DNA of 64,000 nucleotides from Ciona intestinalis (taxonomy: Eukaryota; Chordata; Ascidiacea; Phlebobranchia; Cionidae): the NCBI RefSeq assembly GCF_000224145.3, contig NC_020174.2:3849026-3913025 (forward strand), written 5' to 3'. The notes under the pieces were generated by a model, which saw only the letters and a list, made by a program, of their open reading frames with translations, ran no database searches and was not told the origin of the DNA. Positions within the stretch are counted from its first letter, which is position 1; every line of letters begins with the position of its first letter. This document shows positions 13,201-26,290 of this stretch, piece by piece. The position numbers were made by a program, and so were the translations under genes.

Positions 13201-16200
13201 TTTCTTTGCTTATGCGTCTGACTGGCTTTTACGCCAACAGAACTTCGCATATGACTAGTTTTCGTCAGCGTGGCCTGATTTCTCGTCTGTGACGTCGTCT
13301 AATTGCCGGTGAAAATCTAGAGCGTTTAGTCCATTGCAAACCAGCACAAATGTGCGTGACCGACCTCCACGCAGAATCCATTGTGGCGTAATAGAGCGAA
13401 CGTAATTTGAACGCACGCAAATTTCACGCGTAGCATCCCGATTTCCTTCTCTCTGATAGAACCGCTCCCATAGAACAACATATGCGCCGTGTATAACATG
13501 CCAAACCATGCGCACCACGCCAAATTCTTGCAACCGCTGCAACAGAGCATAGGGTCTTGACTCTTGGCCACGTAATTATTCCAGCATTTGAAATATGCAT
13601 CGTGGGTAAGAAATAGAATATAACATACCAAACCACCGGCTGTTGATTCTCCTGAGAGTACTGTACAATTAGCTCATCGGCACTTCACTGTTAAGACTTA
13701 ACCACTTGTCCGGTCCGACAAAACATAGCAAACCGATCAATACACTTACTGTATGGACACCAGCATCTTCTTAAAAAAGCCTGTCACCGCTGTCTCAATA
13801 CTCGAGCAGTCACTTCATTTCTGAAAGTGGACACCTCTCTGTGCTCTTGCGGTATAATTGCGGTAATTAAAGAATCTTCTTTCTCGCTGTTGGAGCCTCA
13901 TTCTTCGAGGCTCAAAAGTAAGCTAACACTTTTTAATCGGTCGAAGTCGCAATTCCCCCCTCGTAAGCGCCAGCGAGCAGCACCTTAAGCTTGTTCGCAA
14001 ACACCACAACAGTTTATTGCGTAATAATCCGACCACCAAACCTAATTATTGGGCAAACTTTTCTCCGCTACCTCGTAGCCTTAGGTTGCGCGCCAGCTTT
14101 CCGACGTAACTTTTTACCGGTTAGTCATCGGTTAATTACTCACAACTCCGCCGCAATGTCGTTCGCCCGGGTCTGAACAACAGTTTATGGTGAAATTAGT
14201 GCGTTGTTATTTCGGTAATCGATTCATAACCAAGACCAGTTTACTTTAACAAACGAAACGCACGTGTACATTTAAATTATCCATGTAAAACGGCAATTGA
14301 TGCCGAATACAAATGGCCCCGAGCTGCCTATTACTTCTACTCTAATTGGCTTTTAATTGGCACAGCGCAAGCGAACCATTGCAATTAATTTACTTGGCTG
14401 AAAGCCGCTCTAAACTTCGATTGTAATAAAAACAAGTCGAGCATGCCGGCTGCGCACGTGTCGCTGGTAATAAAGTACGCAGCTGTATGCAGCTGTATAC
14501 AATATAGCAAGCGCTCAAACCACCAGCCTGAATTCTGGGAATCCGCAGTTGCTGTGCTCGCAATAACAGCACCAATGAACGGGTTGGTGGTCTCAGTAAA
14601 AGGAAGTAACGACTCAATCAAACTAAGGCCTGAAAACAACGAACGCCGGAACATATGGTTTCAATCAACTCGAAAAGCAACACTGACTGGCTAGGAGTGA
14701 AGTTTTTGTCTTTAAAAACCGAAGTAACTGCGTCGAATCGGAAAATTATCGCCGCTTGTCTCTGCGAGATAAATGCGGCCACGCTACGTAGAGATAACTC
14801 GATTGCGTATCGATTTTATTCCCTTCCAAACTGACAAACCAATAACATTCTAAATCAAAATCACGTATAACTGTATTATCGCTTATTGTGCTTAAGGCTG
14901 AGCGTTTCGTCATATAAGATTATGATTGATAGCCGTGGTATCCCGCCTATTACCTCGGTAAACGTTTCTCAACAAAACATGGTATGGAGCCAGTTAAAGG
15001 CAACAAGAAGCGTTATATTATTCCTTATAATATCGAAAACTTAGACGCCTCGACAAAACCTGAGTCACGATCTACAGCATAGAAGATTCGTGGGACTCTT
15101 GTCCTACAGTAAAGAGTCCGGTACGTGACGACTTACTACCAGCGTACAAGTAGGCGCAAGCAAAACAGTCGGCAAATGTTCCATTGAAGGCCTAGACTTT
15201 TGTTTGTACGGCACTAATGCCCACTACCTAGCGTACCCAATCCTGTAATGTTGTGATAGCTTTCGGTTTTTGTTAAATCGTTTCTTTATCCGTAAAACCT
15301 TTTGTGTTTTAGCGACAGAGAACCCTCGGCCTACGGAATACACGCTCTAATGTAAACATTATTTCAGCTTTTCGCATCGAAATTCGGCCCATACGTTACT
15401 TAATGCTCGCATGGGTATTGGAAATCCTATTATAAATAGACTACCAGAATTTGATTTGCAGAAATGCTTTTAAGGAATCTTAAAAATCGAACGCCTGAAA
15501 CCCAAATGTGTTATGCTTCTGGTACATTAAACATATTCCGATTCTCAGATAACCTTTCCATCACGGGCCAAAGAAAGTGGATGTTTTAGGGCGACTCATT
15601 TATTTCCTGGCTTTATCTATAGATTTTCCCTGACGACCTGTATCGCGCTGCCAACATCGACTGTAACAGAGATACGTCAATATAAAATTGCGACATCGTC
15701 ACCGCTGTTCAGCAACGCGCCGATAAATAAATAATTTACCTTTCGAAAAACCGGCACGTGAAACCCGAAACCATTCGTATGACTATGATTCAAACATAAC
15801 GAAAATAACGATGCGATCTATTCTGTACAACAACACATCGATTCGACATCAAATGCGGCTGAAAACGAGCGTCATAACATAATGGCCGCATTAACAGATC
15901 AAATATCGTCACTCACGCCATTCGGAGCGTGTCGGTATTAAGTAAATCCTACAACGATATATGCGCCTAATAAATACCTGGTTAGGCTAATCGTTCGTAA
16001 TTTCCCTTACAGGGCACGCTTAAACGGCTGGAATTACACGAAATTACAGTGGGCATTAGCAAACGTTCTATTGAAATTACACAAACATTTCTTTTATGAA
16101 ACATCTGGAGATAAGTCACCAACATCAACCATGCATTGTGTGGCCTCACCTCGCCCTACTTATAACAACAAAGCTGTTTTGTGTCTTTACCTGTCAACGG

Positions 16201-19200
16201 CCAATAACTTACACAAGTTTTCTAAAATATTTTTTATGGAAAAAGCCCCTGAGTCGAATACCTTTTATCGAATCAGGCTTTTAACAAATCTATATGCAAA
16301 GTTCTTCGATTTTTAAAACTCGCGTATAAAGCGCATCACTAAACTACGCAGGTGGTGAACATTCGATGTTGTTCAATTCACTAATCTCGACTTACTAGGA
16401 CTAATAACTCGCAGCTGCCTGCCGTTTCCCAATGAAGGAAATCAGCCATCGAAACCTGCCACGGTAACTAGTAATTTCAAGACGGAAAAACCTATTGTTT
16501 TAGCTCTATTAACTTGTTTACCACGACTGTGCTGTCGGTAACGATGTCAAAATCCAATCAAACTCCAACTAACGGCTCGTTAAATACCTGCCATTTATAA
16601 GACTCCCAGAAAAAAACGATGCCAAGCTGAACTGGACCAGTTAACTTTTCTCAACAATAGATTAAGTGCGGCGTACCCAGTTAGAGCTACTATTTCTTTA
16701 GATATAGCCGCCGGTCTTGTTAATCCCTATCCCAGTTTCGGGCGAACAGGAAGCCGAACTACCACCGAGCTATTGTCAAAGTTAATTGTCAGTTTTCCGA
16801 AAACAAATTGTGAAACTTTTCTGCTTCATTTCACCCAAATTGTTTATGTGAACTGAACACAATTTTACCGTCAACGGAAGTAAGCCTTTGCGTATCAAAG
16901 AGTTTAAATTAAAACAGAACCTCATCATACCTTATGCTATTATAAATTAAAAACACTTTTTATTCTAATCAAGATCGCTCAAAAATATAACATTCCTCTT
17001 TAAGTAAGCATCTGCCTTTACTTATTCTTGTACCTCCGTCAACCACTGCTCTACCAATGCGTATGTGGAAGACACCGTAATGCCCGCGACTTTACGTTGA
17101 AAAAGGAAAAAAGTGCGCACCACGTAACCAACCGTCGCTACGCTCACTACGCTGGAAAGTAAACCCCGTCCAATAAACCAGCAGGGGTACACGCCAGACC
17201 TGAGGTTCAGTCTGCACCGCTTTCCCTAAATCTCATGGCACCACGGGATAAAAATAAAACAACCAACAGCGGTATACAACGCTATGCATGCAAAACTACT
17301 TACAGACGAAATGGAAATATTTAACTTCAGAATACCTACAGGACTCTTGGTCTCAAACTATACAGTTAACTGACTAAATAAGTTGTGTAAATAATTACAA
17401 ATTTCTCGTAGAAATTTGTAAATTCATTTTTTCATTACTTAATCCTAGCGATTACTATATGAAAACGGCTTGCTTCTTTGGTATACTTTTCCTTCCCATC
17501 CCACTAACGATGCCCGATTACTGCCAGATCTGACGCTTGCCAGTTCGCTTTATCCTTATACTCAACAAACCACAACGGAAACGCACTTTCTCCTCGCGGC
17601 TCACACTTCGCAACAGCCGCCGCACCGAGCAAGCGACGTGTCTTCCCAAGCCGACCTTGAACTTTTCCGGCGCTAATTAGATCGGACATTTTGCATCTGT
17701 TCCGCCGGATTCGTTTCATCATCGATCGGCGTTTGTTTGATGCCGAGGAAATGTACACGCTAATGTTGGTCTGTGTATCAGTCTTTATTCACCAAGCTGC
17801 AACCGATTTTTCGATCACATAACCCGCCGACCGATTGCTTCCGTTGCTTGTACAATTTCGCAGCATAACCGACTTATCCATCGGACTCGACACATTGATT
17901 TTTTGCCATCGTTTTGAGCGAAATGCAAAAGAGAAACTGTGATCGGCAACCACTAATACAGTTACAGCTATCAGATTCTAACAGATTTAAACCCATATCC
18001 GCGTCGAAAACATCAATAAGCGAAGAGCTATTCGAGATTTAATACCCTACTCTACAATATTAAAAGAAAACAAGAACCTAACGTGTCATTCAAATTATTA
18101 AGTTGAAATGGCCATACAGATTCCAACGACGAGTGTTATTGTCAATTGCTTTTTTATGTCAACGACGCTGGTTAATCAGCAGGTCAGAAATAACGTTCAT
18201 ATATCCCGTCAACTGCTGATTACACCACCAACAATGAACGCCAATTGGCAGTTATTTTGGTGCGTCAACACATTGTAATATATACTGAAAAGATTTCCAA
18301 GCGTCCTTATACGTTGTTATATGGACTTGCTTTGTGTATAAGATAACTGTTCCCATAGCAAAAGCTGTAAAGCGGGTTATCTAATTGCAATTAATGTCCT
18401 GGTATATAAGGTTGGGTGCAATTTGAGCAACGAGGAAGGTCCTGAACAACAAGCGTCTGATGCTAATGGGTTGGAAGGCAGGAAGCTTCACATCATCAAT
18501 TTTGCTTGTGTTGTTTGCATTTATTTGCATGCTGCAGCTCATTTTCAATTGCTGCCAGGACTAATAGATTTGCCTCGCGTTGCAATCGACAGATTAACGA
18601 CGGCGGGCTATTGGGATCGATTTGAGTTTATCGAGCGCGTGGGGTTGAATTTAGTCTGCAAAACCTAGCTGGCTGACGAACTTCGTCTTCGAAATTAATT
18701 GGCAGCCAAGATAAAAGCATTTCGTTGTCAAAACTCTGCGTAGTAAAATACATGCTCGCAAGTCCCTGCCACAGCCCACTATTCGTCGTTCAAATAGTGC
18801 ACATCGTGGGGCAGTAATTTCGTTGTCCCACTGCGTAGATCGTTCCCGAAATAGAGCGGGCGGACCTAATTGAATCACTCGCACTTGCGAACCGGGTTAA
18901 TTAAAAATCGAAGACGGCTAAGCTGGCACTGCAGTGTCACTGCTAGCCACATGCAAGTTGTATCACAGTCAAGCTGGCCAGCAAGGATAAATCTTGGCCA
19001 GGATGCTCTGCAGTCCTGCGGAGATAGGATCGATTGAACTGCTTTAATCGGATCGATCATTCCCTTGTCAAAGATTATCGTTCTCGGTGAAACAAATTAG
19101 CGAATCATCCGTTTGAACGATACATTTGGACGTCATATTTATGTATAGATAAACCTAATTACAATGTGGGTATATTTACATTCCTATATATCGCAATTCA

Positions 19201-22064
19201 GATGAAACAAAAATTTGGTGCTGGTTATTTGCGAGCGCTAATTCGTACTTTTCTAGGGATTTTCTAGTTTGTCTTTTTGTTGCTTGGCGAATTATTTCCT
19301 CATTGGGTTTCATTCAACGACAGTAAAATACCAAACACTGTTGCTTGTATTGGTAAACGAACGTACACAGAGTCGTCGTGGGAAGTTGCTGTTTTCAAAG
19401 CCAATTAGCAATTTTCTCGGCGCGATCGTCTTGTTTCCGATCCCGAATGAAAGCCCACGCTGGGCGTAACAACATTTCGTCGTCCTTTCAATTCTACTTG
19501 TACTGGGCGGACCCACAAAAGTGATAGAAAGTATAAACATTGATACAACAGTCGACCGCACAATGGGACAGGTATCAGGTGCCCTGCACTCGCGAGGGCT
19601 TAACGTGTCGCAGTCCCACTCTCATTGTTCACGTCGATTGCTTGCCATTGTCCCGACAGCCACTTCTGGCTCAATTTTCGGAAAATCCGTGTAGCATAGT
19701 TTGATACAGAGCGTATCGACTTACAGTCCTAACTCAATTATTCGCAATTCCACCCCGCTGCAAATAGCAATAGTGCGGAGGCCCAACGGATGATTTGTTG
19801 AATTACACAACTTCTTTCTAGAACTGTTGTACCGTCACAAACACGGCTGTGGCGACATCATTTGTTTACCTGTATCCTCTACTTTATGGCATCGAATTCC
19901 AATGCGCAGGTGTTTCAATGTTCTATTGAGCTACGATGAAAAACTTCAGTACATTCACTACACTGTACAAGTTACCATTAAGCTGTATGAATATTCCGAT
20001 GTACCTTTGCTTTATATACATATGCGGGACCCGAAACACGGCTTGGGTTTATCGCGTACATTTATCATTCTAAACCCGAACAGCCGTTCACAGAAGCAAC
20101 AGTGTGTGCCACAGGTATAAAGCTGCTGTATTTTCAGCAGGCGCATAAGAAACTTTGACGACCCCTTACACGCCGTCTGTGTCAGCAGGAAGCAGCAGTA
20201 TCGTGTTCGGGCAAAATATCTGCTTTTTCAACTTGGTTATACCTCGAGCAAACGAAGAAAACACTACCCCGTGACGTCTGGTCGCTGAACCGATTTTAAA
20301 GCGGAATCCGATTTCGCTTAAGAATCCAGAGAAAAGTCATAGGATCTATTTTATTTTGCCGGTGATATGACGTTTCCATTTGATTTTTAAATTGGTTAAC
20401 TCCATTTAAATTACCGATTTCAAAACCCAGAACGAAATTGGGCCACTTAAATTAGTTAGTTAATTATACCCGGAAACTGTGGGCATATCTGTCCAGTCGA
20501 AATGCAGGAAAAGTATCTTGAAAATATTCTCGTAACCTTCTGCCGTCGCTCGAAGCGAATATTCAGTAAACGGTTTTGAAAACGTCGCCTTCAATATAAT
20601 GATGGTTTATAATCGAATCATTCGCGGAGTAATGTAGCAGCGAATCGGGATATAAGGTCTTCGTATCTTTACAAAGACTTTAACACATATGCTGGTCTTG
20701 TAATATTTTAAAAATATTTTGTTTTGTAAAAGAGCTTGGTATTTTTGTTTTCCGAAAAATGTTATATATATCTAACTTTTATGAAGGCAGGTATTCATTT
20801 TTTGCAAAGTATTCTACACATAGTTTTGGATCGATCTAAATTTGGACCTTGCTTGTTTATGGTCAAGTGAGTTTCTTGTTTGGGTTCGAACCTTCGACTT
20901 TGCGGTATTTGGCGCAGGAATTCTGTCCACGGACTGCACAGCATGACGTATTTATTCTTGAATTAGGATACAAATAACTCTTACGGTGTATCTTGGATTT
21001 TTGAAACGCGTGGAGGTTAGCCACGACCATACTTAAATTTTGACTACCAAAGTAACACCTTTTAAATAAACCCTGACAAGTATTTTCCGTAATGTTTTTA
21101 ACCGTAACAGTTCGACTTTAACGGGCGTAAGTGGCAGAAAGTTAGGGACGCTCCAGTCAGCACAAGCACTTCGCATACAGCAATTTAAAGTCGCGCATCG
21201 TTGCGCACCGGTGGCTTAAAACTGAAGTCCACCTCATTCTACTCTACTCAGTTACCAAAGATAAGGCACTACAGTACTCCGCGTTCTTTTAACCGTAAAC
21301 TTTTACGGCATGTTAATTTTCTGAGTACTTTGCGGTAATGCTTATGTGTTGTATTTCTTATCAATTGCTCTATAGTCGACCACCTGCCCCAATAGGTTAC
21401 GCTCATCAAGCCACAGAGGGTTTTCCAATCTATCAAAAACGGCGTAGGTAGAGTACCTCATCACCCAAAATTATAAATACCGGCCATTTATGATTTCGCC
21501 TAAACACATAAACATTTAAATCCAAAAGAAATATTTTTAGCAATTAAATGATTATCTCTTTCAGATGAATAATACACCTGTCGATAACAGCGTATATGCT
21601 TACTTAATTTTTATGTTAAAGTGATCTACTTTTCAATTCTGTTGCCACATTTACAATTTTTGTGAAGTAAATGTTTTAAGGTCGTTTTGTTAATTTAAAT
21701 AAAAAAGCAAGCATCGGTAACCCTAAAACGGTAAGAAACTGTCTCGATGTAGTTGTAGATTATTTATAACCAGTTGTTTAAAATGGTGCGTGAAAACAAA
21801 CTAAACTAACCCAATACATATATTAACCCCAGGACAGTTCTAAATGATAAACACAACTGTATATACTATATCTACATTCTAATCACCACCTATGCACATT
21901 TATTTGCATGCACGCTTGCCAATAAATCGTTATTCGGCGTCCCTAATAATCAATCTTACTGGACAAGAATTAAGATATCTGAGTAAAGGACGAATGTTAT
22001 TTCTTTTTATTCTTGCTTTGATACTGACTCAGTGTTTTCTACTACATGGAAATCATCACATTCC
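10221..22064. other. 11.8 kb gene-free block, 5' flank of the protocadherin gene
   Basis: Short open frames occur on both strands, but none has family motifs, splice-flanked structure or a plausible partner exon. The block holds no recognisable copy of the short element that is common elsewhere. It lies between the protocadherin start (10220, minus) and the APMAP-like 3' end (22065, minus), so it is upstream sequence of the protocadherin. It may hold its promoter, untranslated first exon and enhancers, which is inference. Confidence 0.5.
22006..22011 (-). promoter_or_regulatory. poly(A) signal of the APMAP-like gene
   Basis: The minus strand reads AATAAA about 55 nt past the stop codon at 22065-22067. 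This is the expected hexamer and a short 3' UTR fits this gene-dense genome. Confidence 0.55.
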
Positions 22065-25000
22065 TTACAACCCTTGTTTAGTTTCCTGCTCTTTAGGGTC
22101 TTTATCCGAGCTCCCCTTATCAGATGGTTTAGGGGCGTCCTCCATGCCAAAAGATTTAGGATCGAATTGGGGTTGCGGGTCACCCAAACCCCCCATAAAG
22201 TTCTGGTTGTCGTTGCCAAAGAATAGAACTTCGTTTTCAGCTTCCGCAATGTCAGTAATGCGGTCGTTATTCTTCCCGTATTGGTCTTGTAATGACGCCA
22301 TTACAGTACCATTCGTGTGCAGGTCAACTGCTGCGTGGTGTGGTGTGAATGCCAACCTGTAGAAAAAGTCATAATCTAGGCGTGAAAATACAACAAATCT
22401 ATGTTTGCTCATACCCATGTATCCCATTTTTGTATATTCTTTCGTACGTTTTGCATTTTTTAATGCAAAAAAAATAAATAAAAATATTTTTTTCATCTTA
22501 AGTTATACCAAACAATTATTATAATTCTCATCTTACCTGTAATGCTATATTTTTTTACAAGCACCTAAATTTAATCTATTCCCCTTTTTTATATACTTCC
22601 ATACGCCGTATTTTTACCACTCTAACCTACCCCCACAGAATTCTCTCCGGCAGCAAGAAACAGAAGACTTTTCGTAACCAAGGTCTGTCATTGACATACT
22701 TAACAAACCCATGATTAACTGCTTGCATCGTCATCCAATACCCTCCTCGTCGATTAAGACGAATTCGTCCAGGTATACCTGCATGCTCAACAATTTTCTT
22801 ATGTTAAATCAACACACACTTAGTAATGGTTGTTGTTTTGTTTTTTCCATGTATAATTTCCGAATCTATTGGAGATAATCCTCCCTCTGTTTATAGACCA
22901 CCAAACCCTTAAATAATGTTTTTATCAAAAAACTTTAAAAGTGATCTCCGACCTGGGACTACTAGATATTTATAAAACGTCCCACTTTACCCTGCGTCTC
23001 GTTTTACCCCACCTTGCTACAGTACATTGTTTAAATCGGGTTATTCTTTAGTAGGCCATGCTATAAACACACGCATTACGCAACCATACATCCAACCCAC
23101 TACATTTTGGTTGCTTTCAAACTCTCTCTCGCCACCACGCGGTTTCACTTACCCGGCAAATATGTCTCTGATCGCACCGTAGTATTATCGATATCCCATA
23201 CTATGAAGCGGCCTCGACCACTTTCCGAAATCAGTAAACCATCCTCACTAAACGTAGCCTCGACGCTGGTAGGCATGCATAAGCCATCCTTCATATTTAT
23301 CACTCTCTTAGAAACCGGCGAAAACCGGAATAATCTGCCAGTGCACGATCCTGCCAAGTAAAAAAGATACTGTTGGATAGACAGCAGTTGTTTGATTTAG
23401 CAGTCCCCAGAATGTTTTATTATTTTAAAAGTTTTTAACCGTTAAACATGTATTGGTTTTTCCATGATTCAGAGTCCATGTTAAAATTATTTTTTTATAT
23501 AAAATTTAAGCTGTTTTGCCGGTCGTCATTTAACACATAGTTGTTTCAATTTTTACCTTCCAAAAACTGGTGCATGTACGTCCGAGCCGAATACTTGCTG
23601 CTTGAATCCACAACATAAAGAAGGCCACCGGTGCCAATTGTAAAGTCCATGAGCGACTTTACAGGCGGGTTTACTTCATGTAGCTCCATTGCCATTATTC
23701 TCTTCATAGAACTAAGTTCAATAATGTAAATTCCGTGATCCGCGTCTCCCACATACAACATACCCATGCTTATACGCAAGCCTGTGGTATAAAATAACGT
23801 TAATAATCAAGCAGATTTATACAACTACATGGACATGACAAAAAACTAAAAAAATAAACTTCGATAAAATTACATACGTGGTAACTCCTAAGCACGTGTT
23901 TAAACGCATGGCTGCGGTACAAAATAACGTTACCTTTCTATTTTGAAAAATGCCAGCAGTTTTTACAATGCCATGTATGTAGTATACAGGAGACGCAGAA
24001 TGTGTAATTGACGATCTTACGCTCTATAGCTGTTAAGTTCTGTAGCATTGCGCTATACTTTGAAGCAATTTTCTTGTTGTTTCTTTGCCACAAATTTGTT
24101 TTTAAGCATTCAAATAAACAGACCACGACACTATTACGCAATTTCAGAACAGTCATTTTAACTTTGTCCCCGAGCTAATAGTCTTATGTAAAATATTTGT
24201 TTACGAAGCTGTTGGTATATATATGTATATATATTATATTTTTACCAGCCTAGTCTATCGTCTTATGTTTATTAAATATAACACTTTTTAATACTCAATG
24301 TCTTCTTACTTATTATATATCCAGGATACGACGACACCAACTTGATTTCGCCCATGCCGACTCTACCGTACTGGTCCTTTTCAATACCAAGCACCGTCCC
24401 ATCCACCTGGCCAACGAACAGGACCTGGCTTCCGTAGTCAAACACCAAACAACGTGGACTGAACACTTTTAAGGTTCGGATCCTGCAAAGTAAAGATATA
24501 CGTGAGTCGCTGTAAGATTTTTACGTTTAATCTTTAACACGTTGCGGTTATAAGATTGATATTTTCTATATTTTTTATGTAGTACTGCGGGGTAAAATGG
24601 ACTGTTAGATGGACACATGGTAACTCGTAAGCTGGCATAAGGTGTATGAAACAGAACACCTGTGTTTTAACGATTGTCATTTTCCGGCCACACGAGGATA
24701 AAATAGGTTACATTCATTCATTCATCCACCTAATATTCCATATTTCATAATTGTGTCTGTAACAATTAACAACGCCATTGTAGAGTCGTAGAGATATAGT
24801 TATATATAAATATATAACTATTCTTCGTTTTTGGACGATACAGAGTATAAAACATTCAACTTGGCTACTGCTTAACTTAAGATAACTGCAGAAATCAGTT
24901 ATTTTGAGCTTTCGTTAATTTTCTCACGTCTCGGCCTATATTGCCTATGGTAGGGTGGGGGTGATGGGACACCTTTTCGTTTAGTTTTCTCTTTTCATTT

Positions 25001-25437
25001 GGTAGTAAACATAGAACATTCAATGAATTATAAAATCGTATCCTCACGACTTCCATAGACCGTTGTTAATTGTTTAAAACACGATCAGGCAATTTGGATA
25101 TTATGTGTTAAAGGTGTCACATCTTCCCTACTATATATCAACAGTACCAAAAATATTTCATTTAAAATGCGTTATCTTACATTCGAACGTTGGTCAAAAT
25201 ATCATTTAATTCAAACGCGTCGTCCCATACACCACCGTTTGTGAAATTTGTCATCATATCCACTGGTTCTAGCGAAGAAAGCTTGACAGCAAGCATAGAC
25301 AGTGCAGCTACCAGACAAGCCAAGGCCAAAATCGGAGGGAGTATAATACGAGGATTGAACAGCAGCCGGGCCAACTTTTTGCAATTTGCTTTGAACCGAA
25401 ACCTTGATTTCTTTTTGGTTCCGTAGATCTGTGCCAT
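22065..25437 (-). CDS. adipocyte plasma membrane-associated protein-like (strictosidine synthase-like), 6 exons
   Basis: This is a single-pass type II membrane protein with a six-bladed beta-propeller. Vertebrate APMAP is reported to have arylesterase activity, but the substrate here is unknown. Minus-strand exons are 25437-25181, 24482-24310, 23781-23557, 23350-23153, 22778-22631 and 22356-22065. They sum to 1293 nt (430 residues; human APMAP has 416) with phases 2, 1, 1, 1 and 2. A basic N-terminus precedes the helix at about 31-52. Family signatures in order are LFVGQVDGTVLGIE, MLYVGDADHGIY, LLYVVDSSSKYSARTY, GRLFRFSP, GLLISESGRGRFIVW, GIPGRIRLNRRGGYWMTMQ and NDRPWLRKVF. The C-terminus adds an acidic/lysine-rich tail. 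An in-frame ATG also lies at 25455. The exon 5 acceptor is the least certain boundary. Confidence 0.88.
24590..24715 (+). mobile_element. SINE 3' tail beside a fragment of the short inverted-repeat element
   Basis: A family terminus (TGCGGGGTAAAATGG) is followed by GGTAACTCGTAAGCTGGCAT, GGTGTATGAAACAGAACACC and CCGGCCACACGAGGATAAA. The last three match the tail of the fuller SINE copy at 49590-49815. It lies in intron 1 of the APMAP-like gene. Confidence 0.65.
24947..25137 (-). mobile_element. short inverted-repeat element (MITE) in APMAP-like intron 1
   Basis: This is a near complete copy. The left terminus is GGTAGGGTGGGGGTGATGGG and the right terminus is GGTGTCACATCTTCCCTACT. The core CTTCCATAGACCGTTGTTAA is intact. 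The right end lies about 40 nt from the exon 1 donor at 25180. Confidence 0.85.
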
Positions 25438-26290
25438 ATTGTTCAATACACACAAGTAGTCGGGATTTAAATTTCAAAACAGCGAAAGGTTATTTAACCG
25501 ATCAGAATTCCGTTTCTGAAGACATATATGTTTAAATGACCATACCGTTCCTGCATTTCTATAGCTTGATATATTTATACATTACCAACTGTAAATCAAT
25601 ATTCTACAGCTTTCCGCACTCATATATTAAGCTATCTGAATGAAGAATGTACTTATTCAACATTACTATTTACTAACTTGATAAACAATAGCGAAATAAT
25701 TCAAACTTCCATATTACAAGGCTTATTTGAAAGATTAAGCCTGGATGTCTAAACTGTTCTCCATTTACTTTTAACTGGCCCGTATAAAATGAACACACGT
25801 GTACTGAACGAACTAACGATTGCTGTAACAACAAACTCGATAAGTAGTTTTGATTGGAGTAATGTACCGGTTATGACATATAGAGCGAATCCCATTAGTT
25901 AATATAGTTACTATCTTGTACCATACTCAATCATGACTGTTGTGGCGTTGCATTATCTGGCAGTGTTGCGTTGCCAAATTGGAGCTGTATTTCGGTTCTC
26001 GTAGCTTATATATTAAACAACTTTCGAAAAAGTAACACTTGGCACTTCTGGTACATGAGTTTAAAAAGCGAAAAACGGTTTGTAGCGATTGTGGTGGAGT
26101 TAGTTTGGTATTAAATAATGTGTTTGTCACCGCATTTCATCAAAATAGCGAAATCTCTTCGCAGAAGGAAATAATTAACACGATCGATATGTTGGCAAGT
26201 GGGGATTACAGGGCACGACGTAGTAGCTAATATATAGCACTTTGAAACAAAAATACAAAGTAAAAAGGGTTCGTTGTCACGAAGGATATA

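Noticed and set aside
19827-20120. 97-codon plus-strand frame
   Set aside because: No recognisable domain and no partner exons; it sits in a long gene-free block.
20876-20950. GGGTTCGAACC, a tRNA B-box-like word
   Set aside because: No A-box, no cloverleaf pairing and no SINE tail nearby.
22970-23025. Possible terminus of the short element (CGTTTTACCCCACC)
   Set aside because: Too short and diverged to separate from chance; the core is absent.
23870-23935. Possible SINE tail (GGTAACTCCTAAGC)
   Set aside because: Only one short block matches; the rest of the tail does not follow.
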